Source: Anagrus nilaparvatae (taxonomy: Eukaryota; Arthropoda; Insecta; Hymenoptera; Mymaridae). From it: a stretch of DNA of 64,000 nucleotides. The DNA is taken from NCBI GenBank assembly GCA_022575985.1, contig JAKSXM010000007.1:37202501-37266500 (forward strand). The letters are read 5' to 3'. Below, piece after piece: positions 1 through 11,274 of this stretch. Within the stretch, counting starts at the first letter, position 1; each line of letters opens with the position of its first letter. Under the pieces are notes generated by a model. That model saw only the letters and a list, made by a program, of their open reading frames with translations, was not told where the DNA came from and did not search any database. The position numbers and the translations under genes were made by a program.

Positions 1-756
1 GATATTTGTGGTTATATGCAAAGATGAATCAATGTAAATAGTATTCACACCTTCCAAATCTTTTAGTAAATCTTAGAGAAACACATGATTTGTTTTATTT
101 GACTATGGTACTACTTCAATATTTATTATAGATTTTACGTCTTTGTAAGTAATTTCATGTTCTGATAGAAATTATTGCAAATGTATTAAGAACTCTTTAA
201 AATTTTTAAAAAATCTCTTTAGGCCACCAAATAATTGCTCTTTGGGTTTTACAGGTTTATTGTGTGGATGTAACATTGTTTGATTTCACTAAAATTTTAA
301 ATACCATTCTATGCGAATGAGTTGGAAACAGTTGAAAGCAAAAGTATTTCCATTATACGTATCGCAAAAAAATGTAGACCTAATAAGATTTGGACCAAAT
401 GAGATACTTGGTCTATGGATGATGATACATTGTAATACGATATAAAAGTGCTTAAAAACGATATGATCACTATTTCAAATTACACTACAAAACTATTTAT
501 GTTTTCTAACAATGTTAAATTTTTTATAAAATTAATATAATAATTTACATGTTATTTATATTAAACTAGATTCAACTGTGCTTCGCGCACAGATTGATTG
601 ATTGAGTTAGGATATGTTTTTAATTTATGAAAAAAAAGATTTATGGTTATTCAGTTGGGTTTTAGGGTAAACTACATAGATGAGTAAAAAATATTTATTT
701 CTAGGATAGGATAGATCGTCCATACTATGAAAAAAATTTAACCAACATACCCGGTT
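1..756. other. AT-rich stretch without a supported gene
   Basis: No intact ORF. On the minus strand around 1-270 one frame reads as loosely protein-like but is crossed by several stops and I cannot match it to a family. A short perfect hairpin (6-bp stem CTGTGC/GCACAG, 5-nt loop) sits at 576-592 and resembles the small terminal hairpins of rolling-circle elements, but no element boundary is defined. Confidence 0.4.
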
Positions 757-1014
757 TTGGATGTCCCGAGGGAGCAAGTTCCGCTATTTATCGAGGTGGA
801 GATGCTTCAGGCAATTAGGTCAATGAAAAATGGGAAAGCGCCAGGACCAGACGCAATACCCGCGGAAGCGCTTAAGGCGGCTGCAAAGGTAATCCCTGGT
901 CTTCTCCTTAGCATGTTTAATGCGTGCCTCGTGGCGGGCGTCTTTCCAAGGGATTGATAAGCAAGGGAAAGAGTGAACCAGGATCTCCATCATCTTACAG
1001 ACCATTGTGTATGA
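757..1014 (+). pseudogene. R1-like LINE reverse transcriptase fragment (RT start)
   Basis: Translates to the N-terminal part of a non-LTR reverse transcriptase, with the diagnostic NGKAPGPDAIPAEALK segment followed by the LLSMFNACLV helix typical of R1-clade ORF2. About eight codons are missing after FPR: the first frame ends at a stop at 955-957, and the SSYRPLCM motif continues in another frame to about 1012. The sequence is clearly more GC-rich than its surroundings. The fragment ends abruptly where Penelope-like sequence begins. It is a dead remnant of the same family as the larger minus-strand copy at 28-30 kb. Confidence 0.85.
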
Positions 1015-1015
1015 T

Positions 1016-1510
1016 AATTACCAAGGTTGTGAAAAAATATTGTGAAAGTAAAAACAAACAATATAAGAATAAAGTTTTTACCGTAAAGAAAACAATTTAT
1101 AATAAAATCAAAAAAGTTGTGTACAATGAAAAATATCAAACAATACCTATTTTAAATAAGAATTAAAGAAAGTTTGTAATTAAAAGTAAAATAAATCATA
1201 AACATAATAAGACAGGAATAGTTTACAAAATCAAATGTAAAGAATGTAATAGTGTATATATTGGTGAAACAAAAAGATTACTTTTTATGAGGATAAATGA
1301 ACATAAAAGGAATAAAATTTAGTAATTGCTACAGGTTGCAATGAAAATGATCACAATTTTGATTTTAAAAAGCTGTACATAGTTGATGAAGAAAAGGGTT
1401 AGAAAAAAAGAAAAATTTCAGAAAGCATCCAAATCCACCTGCATAATCCTACTATCAATGTAAAAGAAGACACCAAAAACTTAAAAGTCTCATATATACA
1501 CACAATCAAT
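1016..1510 (+). pseudogene. Penelope-like element C-terminus with GIY-YIG endonuclease
   Basis: Around 1213-1310 the translation carries the GIY-YIG nuclease core: GIVYKIKC, then CNSVYIGETKR and an R-x2-EH motif. This matches the endonuclease found at the C-terminus of Penelope-like retroelements, where it nicks target DNA. Downstream a segment with H-x-FDFKKLYIVDEE and SESIQIHLHNP matches the tail of the same proteins. The upstream part (1016-1166) is a Lys-rich linker. Stops at 1164, 1321 and about 1399 break the frame. The RT core is absent, so this is a truncated copy, joined directly to the R1 fragment at about 1014. Confidence 0.75.
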
Positions 1511-1586
1511 ACTCTCAAACATCAACGATAAAAATTGATTCTACTGCTTCTCCATCGTGCGACTGATTGCCAAAATAATATATATA

Positions 1587-1671
1587 ATATGCTTATATTT
1601 ATTTATTTTAAATCTTTCTTCTATTTTTATAATTGGCACTTCAATAAACAAAACTGAGTTTCTCTGTAAAA
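1587..1671. repeat. Extra partial copy of the Gypsy LTR
   Basis: This 85-bp block nearly repeats 1848-1932 inside the adjoining LTR (shared GCTTATATTTATTTATTTTA and TTCTCTGTAAAA). It lies immediately outside the left LTR, as if the LTR had been partly duplicated in tandem with an offset of about 261 bp. It removes any clean target-site duplication on this side. Confidence 0.7.
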
Positions 1672-1673
1672 CT

Positions 1674-2245
1674 TGTTGGCTCTCTACTGGAATTGCATAA
1701 ACCTTTCCTTCACTTGTTGTAATTAAGGTGAAGGCCATAAAGTTTGCTTTTCCATCTGCTGCAGCTTTTACAGTAAATTGAAATTGTAACTTTTCCATTT
1801 TTTCTCTTTTTTTTATATTGCACAATAAACAGAAATGTCGTTTTATAATATGCTTATATTTATTTATTTTAAATCTTTCTTGTATTTTTATAATTGGCAC
1901 TTCAATAAACAAAACTGAGTTTCTCTGTAAAATTAAAGATTTATTATTAATTATTACTATTTTACATAAATTACATTATAGAGTTTACTTAAAATATTAT
2001 ACCTGTAAAATCAAAGAAACGACATTTAAGCTTATTTTAATGCCAGTTTCTTTCACAGTTTTATAAAAGTTTTAACAACTAAATTATATTATATAACATC
2101 AGTTTTTACTTTAACAAATCTTATTATATTATACATGTGCTTTTTCTATAAAACTACCTTTTTTGACTTCGATCAGTTTACTCCCTGTTTTACCATAAAA
2201 GCGCGGCAATATTTAAATTTAAGAAAGATTATATTATTTCTTACA
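1674..2245 (-). repeat. Gypsy 3-prime LTR
   Basis: Aligns over its whole length with 6339-6910. It contains the LTR-internal start of gag (ATG with MEKLQFQFTVKAAADGKANF) but the frame here runs out of the LTR into unrelated sequence instead of into gag. Its inner edge abuts the polypurine tract. Confidence 0.9.
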
Positions 2246-2254
2246 TCTCCCCCC
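2246..2254 (-). promoter_or_regulatory. Polypurine tract of the Gypsy element
   Basis: The minus strand reads GGGGGGAGA directly before the LTR start TGTAAG. A purine run in this position primes plus-strand DNA synthesis in LTR retrotransposons. Confidence 0.8.
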
Positions 2255-2338
2255 ATCAGGAAGAAAATTTTTATGAAAATTTTCATTTCATCATTGAAAT
2301 TCAGAAATTGGCAAAAGTTTTGAAATATGGAAGAAATT

Positions 2339-3020
2339 TTATTCTGATTTTTTATGACCTGTATCTATTTCATAGATTGAGTTTGACAATTTTTTTATAA
2401 TCTTATAATGTGAACTCTCTTCTTTTAATTCATGAGGTATTGTCGTAACATCCATACCTTCTAATAAATATATTAGTGCAAATCCAGTTACTGTGTGTTC
2501 AGTTTCGTTATATTTTTTTACACATTCTTGTGCTATTGTCGTCCAAGCAGTTTTTGTTTTATTTTCATTTATTCGACATCTTATTCTATTGACTAGTGTT
2601 TGATTTAATCTTTCGTTTAGACCATTTGAAAACGGCGAATCAGCTGCGGTGAATATTATAGTTATATTATTATCTTTTAAAAAATTTTTAAATCGTCCCG
2701 AATATGTTCCTAGGTATTGATCTGCTAGTATTATTCCAATTTTATTGTTTTCTGCTACTTTCTGAACCAGCTTAACAAAATCATTTGCATTTTGTGTTTT
2801 TGACGTTGAAATATAAGCATATCTAGTGAAGTGATCCACTAAAAGATGCATATATTTTTTTGTAGAACGAAAACCTCCAAATCCTCCGATTGTATCGATT
2901 GAAACTATTTCAAAAGGATTTTTAGCTGGGCTTAAGTGAGACATAAGACCAGATTTATTTTGTTCTCTTGATTTATTTTTTATACATATGTCACAAGTTT
3001 TGCAAATTTTTTTTGTTATT
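2339..3020 (-). pseudogene. Gypsy integrase, C-terminal part of pol
   Basis: The main open frame (2339-2944, 201 aa) holds the DDE integrase core. The first Asp is in VSIDTIGGFGG, the second region is ADQYLGTYSGRFKNFLKDN, and the Glu lies in SNGLNERLNQTLVNRIR. Just upstream, in another frame (about 2950-3020), Cys-rich sequence (CKTCDICIKNKSRE) looks like the end of the HHCC zinc-binding domain. The enzyme would insert the element's cDNA into the host genome. The zinc domain and core are out of frame and the second Asp region departs from the usual TDQG, so it is not functional as read. Confidence 0.85.
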
Positions 3021-3334
3021 TAACAAATTTTTAGCTGTGTAAAAAGGGCTAATCTTTTTTGCATTTGACTTATCCCTATATGGAAAAAATCTTCATGTAT
3101 TCTTTTTATAATTTCAATACTAAAAGCTTCTGACAAAATTATTGTTTCTTTTTTTCTAATTTTATTGAAATATATATTGTTTTTTATTGTTAATTTCCGG
3201 TTATTATGTAGGTATATATTATTTTTTTGATCATTTAGAATATTTTCTAATTTTATGCAATTAATAATTTTTAGTTGCTCGTCTTCATTTTCATTTGGTT
3301 CTAAAACTGGATTTCTGCTAAAAGAATCAGCTTC

Positions 3335-4720
3335 TTAATTATTCTTTCCAGGAGAGTATATTATTTTAATATTGTATTGAGAGAGATAATACGCTAAATC
3401 TCCTAATGCATCATCTGTCCTAGCCTTTATATGCATGCTTTCTAATGGTTTATGATCTGTGAAAACAATGAATTCCCAACCTATTAATCGATGTTGCCAA
3501 TATTTCACAGCTTCTTTTATTGCTAGACATTCTAAATAAATTGCTTTTTTCTCTTTTTGTGTTTCATTTAATTTTTTTGAAAAATACGCCACTGGTTTTT
3601 CTTCGCCATTATTCTGAGGTTGCTTCAAAACTGCCCCAATACCTACTATACTAGCATCCGTATATATATATGTATAAGTAAATTTCTATCAAAAATTGCC
3701 AAAATAGGTTTTGAGCACAGCAAAGCTTTTATTTTATCAAATGATTTTTGGCATTCATCTGACCAAATAAATTTTTCTCCTTTTCTTAACAATTTATGTA
3801 AAGGATCTAAGATAATTGAGTTCTTTGGTATATACTTATTATAAAAATTTATTTTGACTAAAAGTTGGTAAATATTCTTTTGAGTTTTCGGAGTAGGAAA
3901 ATTTTTTATGGAAATTAAATTATCTTTTAAAGGACTTACAGTGTTATTTTTTATTATGTGCCGTAAATATTTTACATAATCTTCTGCAAAAATGCATTTT
4001 GAAAATTTTAATCTAAAACCTTCTTACAGTATAGCATTCAATAATCTTTTTAAGTGTTCTATGTGTTCTTTGAAATTCCTAGAAAAAACCAAGAGGTCAT
4101 CAATGTAGTTCTCAACAAAATCCGACAAATTATGTTTTCTTATTATGTTTTTCAAAATTCTTTGGAAAATCATAGGTGCTGTTTTTAATCCAAATGGTAA
4201 GCATGTCCACTGATAGTGACCGTCTTGTGTTACAAAAGCCGATTTATATCTATCCTCGATTCGTAAAGGTATTGACCAAAACGCTGAATTTATATCTAAA
4301 GTTGAAAAATATTTTCAATTTCTTGTTTTTTCTACTATATCTTCAATCATTGGGAAAGGTTGGGATTGAGGAATCACAATTTTATTTAAATCTCTAAAAT
4401 CCACAAATAATCTTGATTTTTTATCATCATCTTTCTTGTAAGCTAACTTTACTAGAGCCGAAAAAGGACTGTAAGATTCCTCAATTAATTTTTTTTTCAA
4501 CAGTTTAGGAATTTGTTGTTCTATTTCCTTTTTATCTTCAAAAGAGCATTTATACGGTCTTTTACTGCAATATTTATCTACCGATAAATCAATACGAGCT
4601 TTATAATCTTTAACTGTACCAATATCATATTTATCTCTAGCGAAAATTGATTTATATTTATTCAGAATTTCACTTATTGCTGATTTCTCTTCTATATTTA
4701 AGTGGCTTATAGATATCTCA
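3335..4720 (-). pseudogene. Gypsy reverse transcriptase and RNase H
   Basis: The RT begins in the ORF that ends at 4315, with RLFVDFRDLNKIVIPQSQPF and PFSALVKL, motifs around the first catalytic Asp. Beyond an in-frame stop at about 4313 the same strand continues with SALDIN-type and LPFGLKTAPMIFQR sequence and the YIDDLLVFS catalytic box near 4110. The RNase H part (3335-3628) shows CLAIKEAVKYWQHRLIG and FTDHKPLE. Stops at about 4026 and 3655 break the frame. The family polymerises cDNA on the RNA genome and removes the RNA. Confidence 0.88.
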
Positions 4721-4779
4721 AAATTATTCACATTTTTACATTCATTAAAGTTTATCGAATATTCTTTATGAAAATCTAA

Positions 4780-5310
4780 TTCTTCTGGTTTAAAAATTTT
4801 ATTATTTATATTATTTTGTTTTTTCGTAGCCATATCTTCTACATTGACTTTAATTTTTTTAGCTCTATCTTCTACAATATTTTTGTTTAATTTTTGTGTA
4901 GCCGTATCTTCTACATTATATTTATTTAATTTTTGTGTAGCCGTATCTTCTACATTAAAATTTATTAAATTTGATTTTATTTCTTGCGTTATATTTAAAT
5001 TTTCATCTTGCTTTAGTTTAAATTCTTTTATCATGTCCAAACCGATTAAAATATCATGATGAATATTTTCGTTATCTATTACAAATATGTCGGTATTTTT
5101 TTCTATTTCAAAAATTTTTATTTTAATATTTATCATGCCGTTAATTTTATCCACACCATTAATCGTCCGATATTTTTTATCTACTGTATCATTATTTTTA
5201 TTATTTTTTAGTTTTAATATTTTTGCATTTATTACAGAAACATTTGATCCTGAGTCATATATGCCAAAAAATTCTAAGGAATTATTTATTAACAGTTTTA
5301 CTTTGATTAA
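4780..5310 (-). pseudogene. Gypsy aspartic protease and repeated linker
   Basis: Upstream of the RT the minus strand encodes a retropepsin: the DSG active site in GIYDSGSNVSVIN (about 5240) and the later DILIGLDMIKEF segment (about 5030). Between protease and RT lies an unusual linker with three to four imperfect copies of a 12-residue unit (NVEDTATQKLNK and variants, DNA about 4840-4970). The protease part and the RT part are continuous from 5154 to 4315, but the active-site half (5154-5310) is in a separate stretch. Confidence 0.75.
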
Positions 5311-5318
5311 TGGTAGGA

Positions 5319-6463
5319 CTAAAAGTTTTTTTCACTGGTATTTATTAATTCAGCCTCTACTTCTGCATTATTAATAGATTTTATGTGATTATTATTATCG
5401 TTATTTTCTTTATTTTTAAACCAACACATGGATTCTAAACGAAATCTATTATTCTTACCTATTTTATCACAGATTCTACAAGGCTTTTTTTCTTGTGATT
5501 TTTCTTTTGACTGGAATGTTCGCTGATTTTCACTTTTTCTCTCAAAAGGCTTTTTCTTTATTAAATGCTCCAAACTTCTTATTTTATTGAAAAGATCTTC
5601 AGTTGATTGTAAATCATCTCTATGTATTCTATTTGTTACAAAATCTGGTAAATTTACAGCAATTAAATCAATTAAAGTCCTTTTATCTATTTCTTTATTT
5701 ACTTCAAGTAACAATTTTTCTTTTTTGAAAGCATAGTCTAATAGTGCATTACCGTTAATATATTTGAAAGAAAAAGCATATTTTATTGGATTCCAAACTA
5801 CGTCTGCATAAGTTTCACAAAAATTATTTTTCCAATCCTCCCATGATGAGTCTATTGTAAATTTTATTAACATGGAACTATACCAGTCTAAACTTGAACC
5901 TTCTAAAAACAGTCTAAGCATTTCTATTTTTTCTTCATTTTTCTCTATACCAAAGCGACTACATTCTTTTTTAAATAAATCAATCCATTGATTTACATTA
6001 GAATTCTTACTAGTAAATTTTTCTAAAACAAATTTATCTGATAATTTTTTTAGATTTCTTACAGAATTTTCATCTCTATTTCCAAAACTTCCATTAATTT
6101 TCTCTAATATTTTAGCTAATCCATCTTTTGTTATACCTTCTGAGTTAGAAGATTTTTCTGATGTAATTTCTTCTAAATAATAATCTTTAAACTGTAAGTT
6201 TTTATCTTCATCTAAATAAACATCAGATAACTCTTCTGTTAAGGTAATCCATATTCTTCTTGTATGATTTCTTAATTTTAATGTTTTTTTTATTTTATAT
6301 AAGCTGGTGTCTCCATTAATTCTTTATGTAAGCTTACTTGTTGGCTCTCTACTGAAATTGCATAAACCTTTCCTTCACTTGTTGTAATTGAGGTTAAGGC
6401 CATAAAGTTTGCTTTTCCATCTGCTGCAGCTTTTACAGTAAATTGAAATTGTAACTTTTCCAT
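5319..6463 (-). pseudogene. Gypsy gag, starting inside the 5-prime LTR
   Basis: The likely start is the ATG at 6461-6463 within the LTR (MEKLQFQFTVKAAADGK). The frame crosses the LTR edge at 6339 and reads on to a stop near 6290, where a short A-run has shifted the frame. Gag continues in pieces to 5319, with a long open part from 5921. It ends in a cysteine box (CRICDK...SMCW) that has Arg where the zinc-binding His is expected (C-x2-C-x9-R-x4-C). Gag packages the RNA in virus-like particles. The frameshift and the lost His indicate decay. Confidence 0.8.
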
Positions 6464-6910
6464 TTTTTCTCTTTTTTTTATATTGCACAATAAACTGAAA
6501 TGTCGTTTTATAATATGCTTATATTTATTTATTTTAAATCTTTCTTGTATTTTTATAATTGGCACTTCAATAAAAAAAACTGAGTTTCTCTGTAAAATTA
6601 AAGATTTATTATTAATTATTACTATTTTACATAAATTACATTATAGAGTTTACTTAAAATATTATACCTGTAAAATCAAAGAAAAGACTTTTAAGCTTAT
6701 TTTAATGCCAGTTTCTTTCACAGTTTTATAAAAGTTTTAACAACTAAATTATATTATATTACATCAGTTTTTACTTTAACAAATCTTAATATATTATACA
6801 TGTGCTTTTTCTATAAAACTACCTTTTTTGACTTCGATCAGTTTACTCCCTGTTTTACCATAAAAGTGCGGAAATATTTAAATTTAAGAAAAATTATATT
6901 ATTTCTTACA
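6339..6910 (-). repeat. Gypsy 5-prime LTR
   Basis: Partner of 1674-2245. In element orientation it starts TGTAAG at 6910 and ends at 6339, where the gag frame runs straight through. It would hold promoter and poly(A) signals; several TATA-like stretches are present but none can be singled out. Confidence 0.9.
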
Positions 6911-7559
6911 TATATAAACAAAGATCAGCTGATTATATTTATTACAAGTTTTTTTTCTTTTTTTCTATAATACACTAACATATATAAATTATAAAGTTTT
7001 TTAAAATAATTCATTTTAAAATTTTATTAGAATTGTTAATAATATTTAAGCAAGAAATAAGTTAAAAATAAGATAAATAAGATAAAAATAAGTTAATTTT
7101 AATGAAAATTTCAAGATTTAACATTTTTTTTCAGACTTATATTGGATACTCCAGATGTCACGCCAATTTAAAAACACGCCCACTTTCAACAGTTGTAACT
7201 TTTTTTCCCAAAATTTAGAATTTTTAATTTTAATAAATAAAAAATATTCTCCTAAAATTTTATTCATTTATTTTAATTTATTCATAAAAAAAATCCTATC
7301 TGAAAAAACATAGCATTACATAGCCTTGCCCCTTAATTCTTCAGGTCCAAGAATGGCCACCCGACAGTGCGTCATCCATATTGGTCTCAGATCTTATGAT
7401 AAAGACACCAAGGTGATTTTATTTTATTTTTTCTTCATTATCATATTAGCTAAACAGGGGCTGCTTGCTACACCATATGTAACTGTATTTAAAGAAAAAG
7501 CAGAACTTTCATCATTTGTTTTCAATCACAAAAAGTTTTGTTCATAATTACAATCATCA
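6911..7559. other. No supported gene
   Basis: Mostly AT-rich. A short GC-richer block at 7345-7412 is flanked by AG and GT but has no recognisable product (see rejected items). Confidence 0.4.
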
Positions 7560-8260
7560 TTATGTATTAATATTCGTCGAAACATCTGTTTTATCTAAGA
7601 CAAACACATAACGATATGTCATCCAGTGTAGTAACAGTTCTGCCAGATCTGGCAGTAAATCTCCACCAAAATAGAAAATATCATTTAAAGAAAAAGTATT
7701 GAAATCTCTAGAAGAAGCGTTAAATACTGCTCTTATTTTTTTAAGTAAACTATTTTTCTGTAAAATTTTATGATGATGAATAAGGTAACAAAACAAGAAC
7801 ATTAAAAAGACAGTAGTTTTTGACACATGACCAGTTTCATCATACTATACCATAAAATCTGTATATAGCTTGGTAAACGATGGGTCGCTTAAGAAGCGCT
7901 TCTCCATTTTTAGAAGCATATTTTTTGCTACAGAATATGAACTAGGAAACTGTAAATTTTTGTCATCTTCAATCTTAAATGGGAGCCTGACTACATATCA
8001 AACCTCAGGACTTCTGAAATGGGTATTTTTTAAATGGGTACTACACTCTTGCTCATTCAGATTAAGTAATTGAGAGGAAAAGTCCAAAATTTCCTCTTGT
8101 CTCCAGAAACATTCCAAGTCAAAGGAAAGAAAAGACAGGGGCTCATCACAAACAGAAAGAGAACAAATTGTTCCTACGCCAGCATTGCGTGAAATAGCCC
8201 AACTTTGATTTGGTGGCAATAGGATCATTATTTATCAGCACCTCGTGTTACTTCACCCTC
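7560..8260 (-). pseudogene. BEL/Pao retrotransposon reverse transcriptase fragment
   Basis: Two frames of the minus strand give a recognisable BEL/Pao pol order. First comes DLECFWRQEEI with LNEQECSTHLKNTHFRS (8228-7998), then YVVRLPFKIEDDKNL after a stop. A frameshift precedes the RT opening RAVFNASSRDFNTFSLND, and last comes LLPDLAELLLHWMTYRYVFVLDK (7826-7560), which leads to the first catalytic Asp region. The rest of the RT, the integrase and the LTRs are not present. It is a truncated, multiply broken remnant. Confidence 0.85.
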
Positions 8261-8264
8261 AACT

Positions 8265-9030
8265 TTAGCGGCGTAAATAAAAAAAAAAAAAAAAAAATTA
8301 CTGACAAAAATTTCAATTTGACCTCACTTGCAAAATCCAGGATCGACTGATCCTAAGAAATGTCAGTGTTAAACCCATTATGTGCTTTAAATTTTCAGTT
8401 TCACGACTAGCTGTGGGAGCATAGGAAGAGATTTATAAGTCAGGATCATTAAAGAAATATCAGACATAAAACGAATTTTTATTTGAAATGTGACATTTTT
8501 CGTACATGTATAATCATTTTTACCACCTACACCGTAAATAAGAATTCTAGAAGCTGTATGATTTAACTAAATCTTTTATAAAAGAATTATCTTATATAAG
8601 AGGCTTGAGAAGCTTATCGACCAAGGCTCTTGCAAAAAATTTATAGCACTTCTAAGTACTGCCGCAAGCAATAAGGTTTGATAGTGAGTTTCACACAAAT
8701 TAAGTGAAGTAATAGGAGGGGTAGTTGAAGTACTTGCTCCAGGATCAAAAAAATAAGTATTACGTATATATTGACCTAAATTTTGATTTGAACGTTGTGA
8801 ATTCAGATTGGAATTGTTACAATTTTGAGGTTTCTGTCTTTAGAATCTACTTTTATAATTGTCATCATGCAAAGTTGTATGATGCTTTTTTTACAAATAT
8901 TTCAAAGCTCTTTAGGAGTACATTTGGAAAAAAGGTGGTTGCCAAGGTAATTACAACACCTTAGTAATGATTTTGTAAATTCCTAAACCTACAACCTAAA
9001 TTAAATTTTCTTTTTCGGCATATACAAAAA
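8265..9030. other. No supported gene
   Basis: AT-rich; begins with a poly(A) run at about 8279-8297. I see no coding or repeat structure of note. Confidence 0.4.
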
Positions 9031-9369
9031 AACGCTGCCAAGTGATTGGCACTATGGTTCCTCATTAACAATAGCAAAATATTTATAATGGTCTATTTTA
9101 TCTAATAAAAATTATAATTTGAGATATCAGTATTTCATAAAAAAAAGTTAAATACCGTATTTTATAAGAAAAAAAATGTTGCTGTGATTTAATGTTTTTT
9201 ATTTAACAAATTTTTAGAAAAAAATTTTCAATAAACTAGGTATTACACTTAAAAAAAAAACAATATTACAGATTTTTTAATTTTTTTGTTTTATTAATAT
9301 TCAGAAAAAAATTTTGAAAAAATCCAGTATCAGATCCAAAAAATTGCTATGAATAAGCTTTCTAAAACT

Positions 9370-10940
9370 AGTACTCTCATAGAAATTAATTAGGTACTAC
9401 GTCTGAACAAAAAAAAAATTTGGTATTCTTTGTATTTTTTTGTGAAAAAAATTTTGGGAAAAAAATTTTCAAAAAATTAATTATCAGATTTGAGATATCG
9501 AGTAAAAACCATACTTTCAAATATAAGTACTTTTATGGAAATAAATGAGATATTACACCTAAATTAAAATTAGATCTTAATTCCATAATGGTTGTTAAAT
9601 ACCACCGATTGCAAAATTTTCAAATATTAGTACTTTCATGGAATTAAAGGAAGTATTACACTAAAAAAAAAAAAAATATTACAGATTTTTTAATTTTTTT
9701 GATTTTTTAATTTTGAGAAAAAAATTTTGAAAAAATTAAGTTTCAGGTCCAAAAAATTACTTTATTAAAAAATTACGATATTTCTAAAACTAGTACTGTC
9801 ATAGAAATCAATTAGGTACTACATCCAAAAATAAAAAAAAATTAAGTTTTTTTTTGTATTTTTTGGGGAAAAAAATTTTGAGAAAAGAATTTAAAAAAAA
9901 TTAGTTATCAGATTCGAGATATCGAGTAAAAATCGTACTTTCAAATATAAGTACTTTCATGGAAATAAATTAGGTATTACATCCAAATTAAAAAAAAAAA
10001 AAAATAGTTTGAGATTTTTTGATGAAAAAATTTTGGAAAAAAAAATTAGGTCTTAATTCCAAAATAAAATTTATTAGAAATTATTTGTGAAATATCACCG
10101 GTTACAATATTTTCAGATATTCGTACTTTCATAGAAAAAAATTAAGTATTACGTCCTAAAATAAAAAAAATTTTGGCATTTTTTGTATTTTTTGGCAACA
10201 AAAATTTTGAGAAAAAAATTTAAAAAAAATTAAGTATCAGGTCCAAAAAATTGCTATAAACGATATTTCTAAAACTAGTACTTCCACAGAAATAAATTAA
10301 GTACTGCGTCCGTAAAGAAGAAAAAAATTGGTATTTTTTGTATTTTATGGTGAAAAAAATTTTGAGAAAAAAATTTTCAAAAATAAATTATAAGATTTGA
10401 GATATAGAGTAAAAACGATACTTCTAGATATCAGTACTTTTATGGAAAAAAATGAGGTACTACATCCAAAAAGAAAAAAAAATATAGTGTTTTTTTAATT
10501 TTTTTATGTAAAAAGTTTTGAAAAAAAAAAATTTCGAAAAATTACGTATCAGATGGAGAAATCCTTTACAAACGATAATTTTAGATATTCGTACTTTCAT
10601 AGGAAAAAATTAAGTATTACGTCCTAAAATAAAAAAAATTTTGGCGTTTTTTGTATTTTTTGGCGACAAAAATTTTGAGAAAAAAATTTTGAAAAAATTA
10701 AGTATCAGGTCCAAAAAAATGCTATAAACGATATTTCTAAAACTAGTACTTCCACAGAAATAAATTAAGTACTGCGTCCGTAAAGAAAAAAAAAATTGGT
10801 ATTTTTTGTATTTTTTGGTGAAAAAAATTTTGAGAAAAAAATTTTCAATAAATTAGTTATCAGATTCGAGATATCGAGTAAAAATCGTACTTTCAAATAT
10901 AAGTACTTTCGTGGAAATAAATGAGGTATTACCTCCAAAT
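9370..10940. repeat. Tandem ~156-bp repeats with a ~468-bp higher-order period
   Basis: The marker motif AGTACTTTCATGGAAATAAA (with variants) recurs near 9371, 9520, 9627, 9790, 9951, 10124, 10277, 10433, 10591, 10747 and 10902. From 10124 on, units three apart are most alike (10124 with 10591, 10277 with 10747, 10433 with 10902), which gives a higher-order repeat of three units. Confidence 0.75.
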
Positions 10941-11037
10941 TAAAAAAAAAAAAAAGTAGTTTGAGATTTTTTGATGAAAAAATTTTTGAAAAAAAAATTA
11001 GGTCTTAATTCCATAATTGTTGTGAAATTTCACCGGT

Positions 11038-11047
<10 letters not shown>

Positions 11048-11085
<38 letters not shown>
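11048..11085. repeat. (CA)n microsatellite
   Basis: About 19 CA units, flanked by CATA interruptions, inside element A. Confidence 0.97.
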
Positions 11086-11089
<4 letters not shown>

Positions 11090-11274
11090 GACTTTTTTTA
11101 AAAACCGGTTTTTTAGCTTCCTGAGGTCCCAAAACGTGCTTATATGCCAAAAAATCAAAAATCAAAATTTCATCTATCACAAAGGTTCCTCTATGAGGAA
11201 CCAAAAATATTTGAATAATTGAATGTTGCCATGGAAATAGTAAAAAAGAAATTAATTTGCAGCAACTTCAGTTT

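Larger units (their letters stand above)
1674..6910 (-). mobile_element. Ty3/Gypsy LTR retrotransposon, nearly complete, degenerate
   Basis: Two LTRs of equal length (572 bp, 1674-2245 and 6339-6910) flank gag, protease, RT/RNase H and integrase remnants in Gypsy order on the minus strand. The LTRs begin TGTAAG and end CAACA on the minus strand and differ at only a few sites. The internal ORFs carry several stops and frameshifts, so the copy is dead. I could not identify a primer-binding site next to the 5-prime LTR, and no target-site duplication is certain (a possible TATAT at the outer edges is confused by the extra LTR fragment on the left). Confidence 0.9.
9036..11202. mobile_element. 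Non-coding element A with terminal hairpins and ~156-bp repeats
   Basis: The same sequence family occurs inverted at 43759-47177, including both ends, so this is a discrete element. One end has the hairpin TGCCAA-N4-TTGGCA (9036-9051), the other the perfect hairpin GGTTCCTC-TAT-GAGGAACC (11184-11202). Between them lie about ten degenerate copies of a roughly 156-bp unit carrying the motif AGTACTTTCATGGAAATAAA, and a (CA)n run next to the second end. No coding capacity. The terminal hairpins suggest a rolling-circle-like or foldback type, but no transposase or defined target site is visible. Confidence 0.7.

Noticed and set aside
7345..7412. GC-richer 68-bp block flanked by AG and GT, possible exon
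   Set aside because: Two frames are open over so short a length, the donor is weak (AAG/GTGATT) and no protein family matches.
10971..11222. ORF with a long Thr-His repeat
   Set aside because: Produced by translation of the (CA)n microsatellite; the same applies to the ORFs over the (GT)n run at 43.8-44.1 kb.
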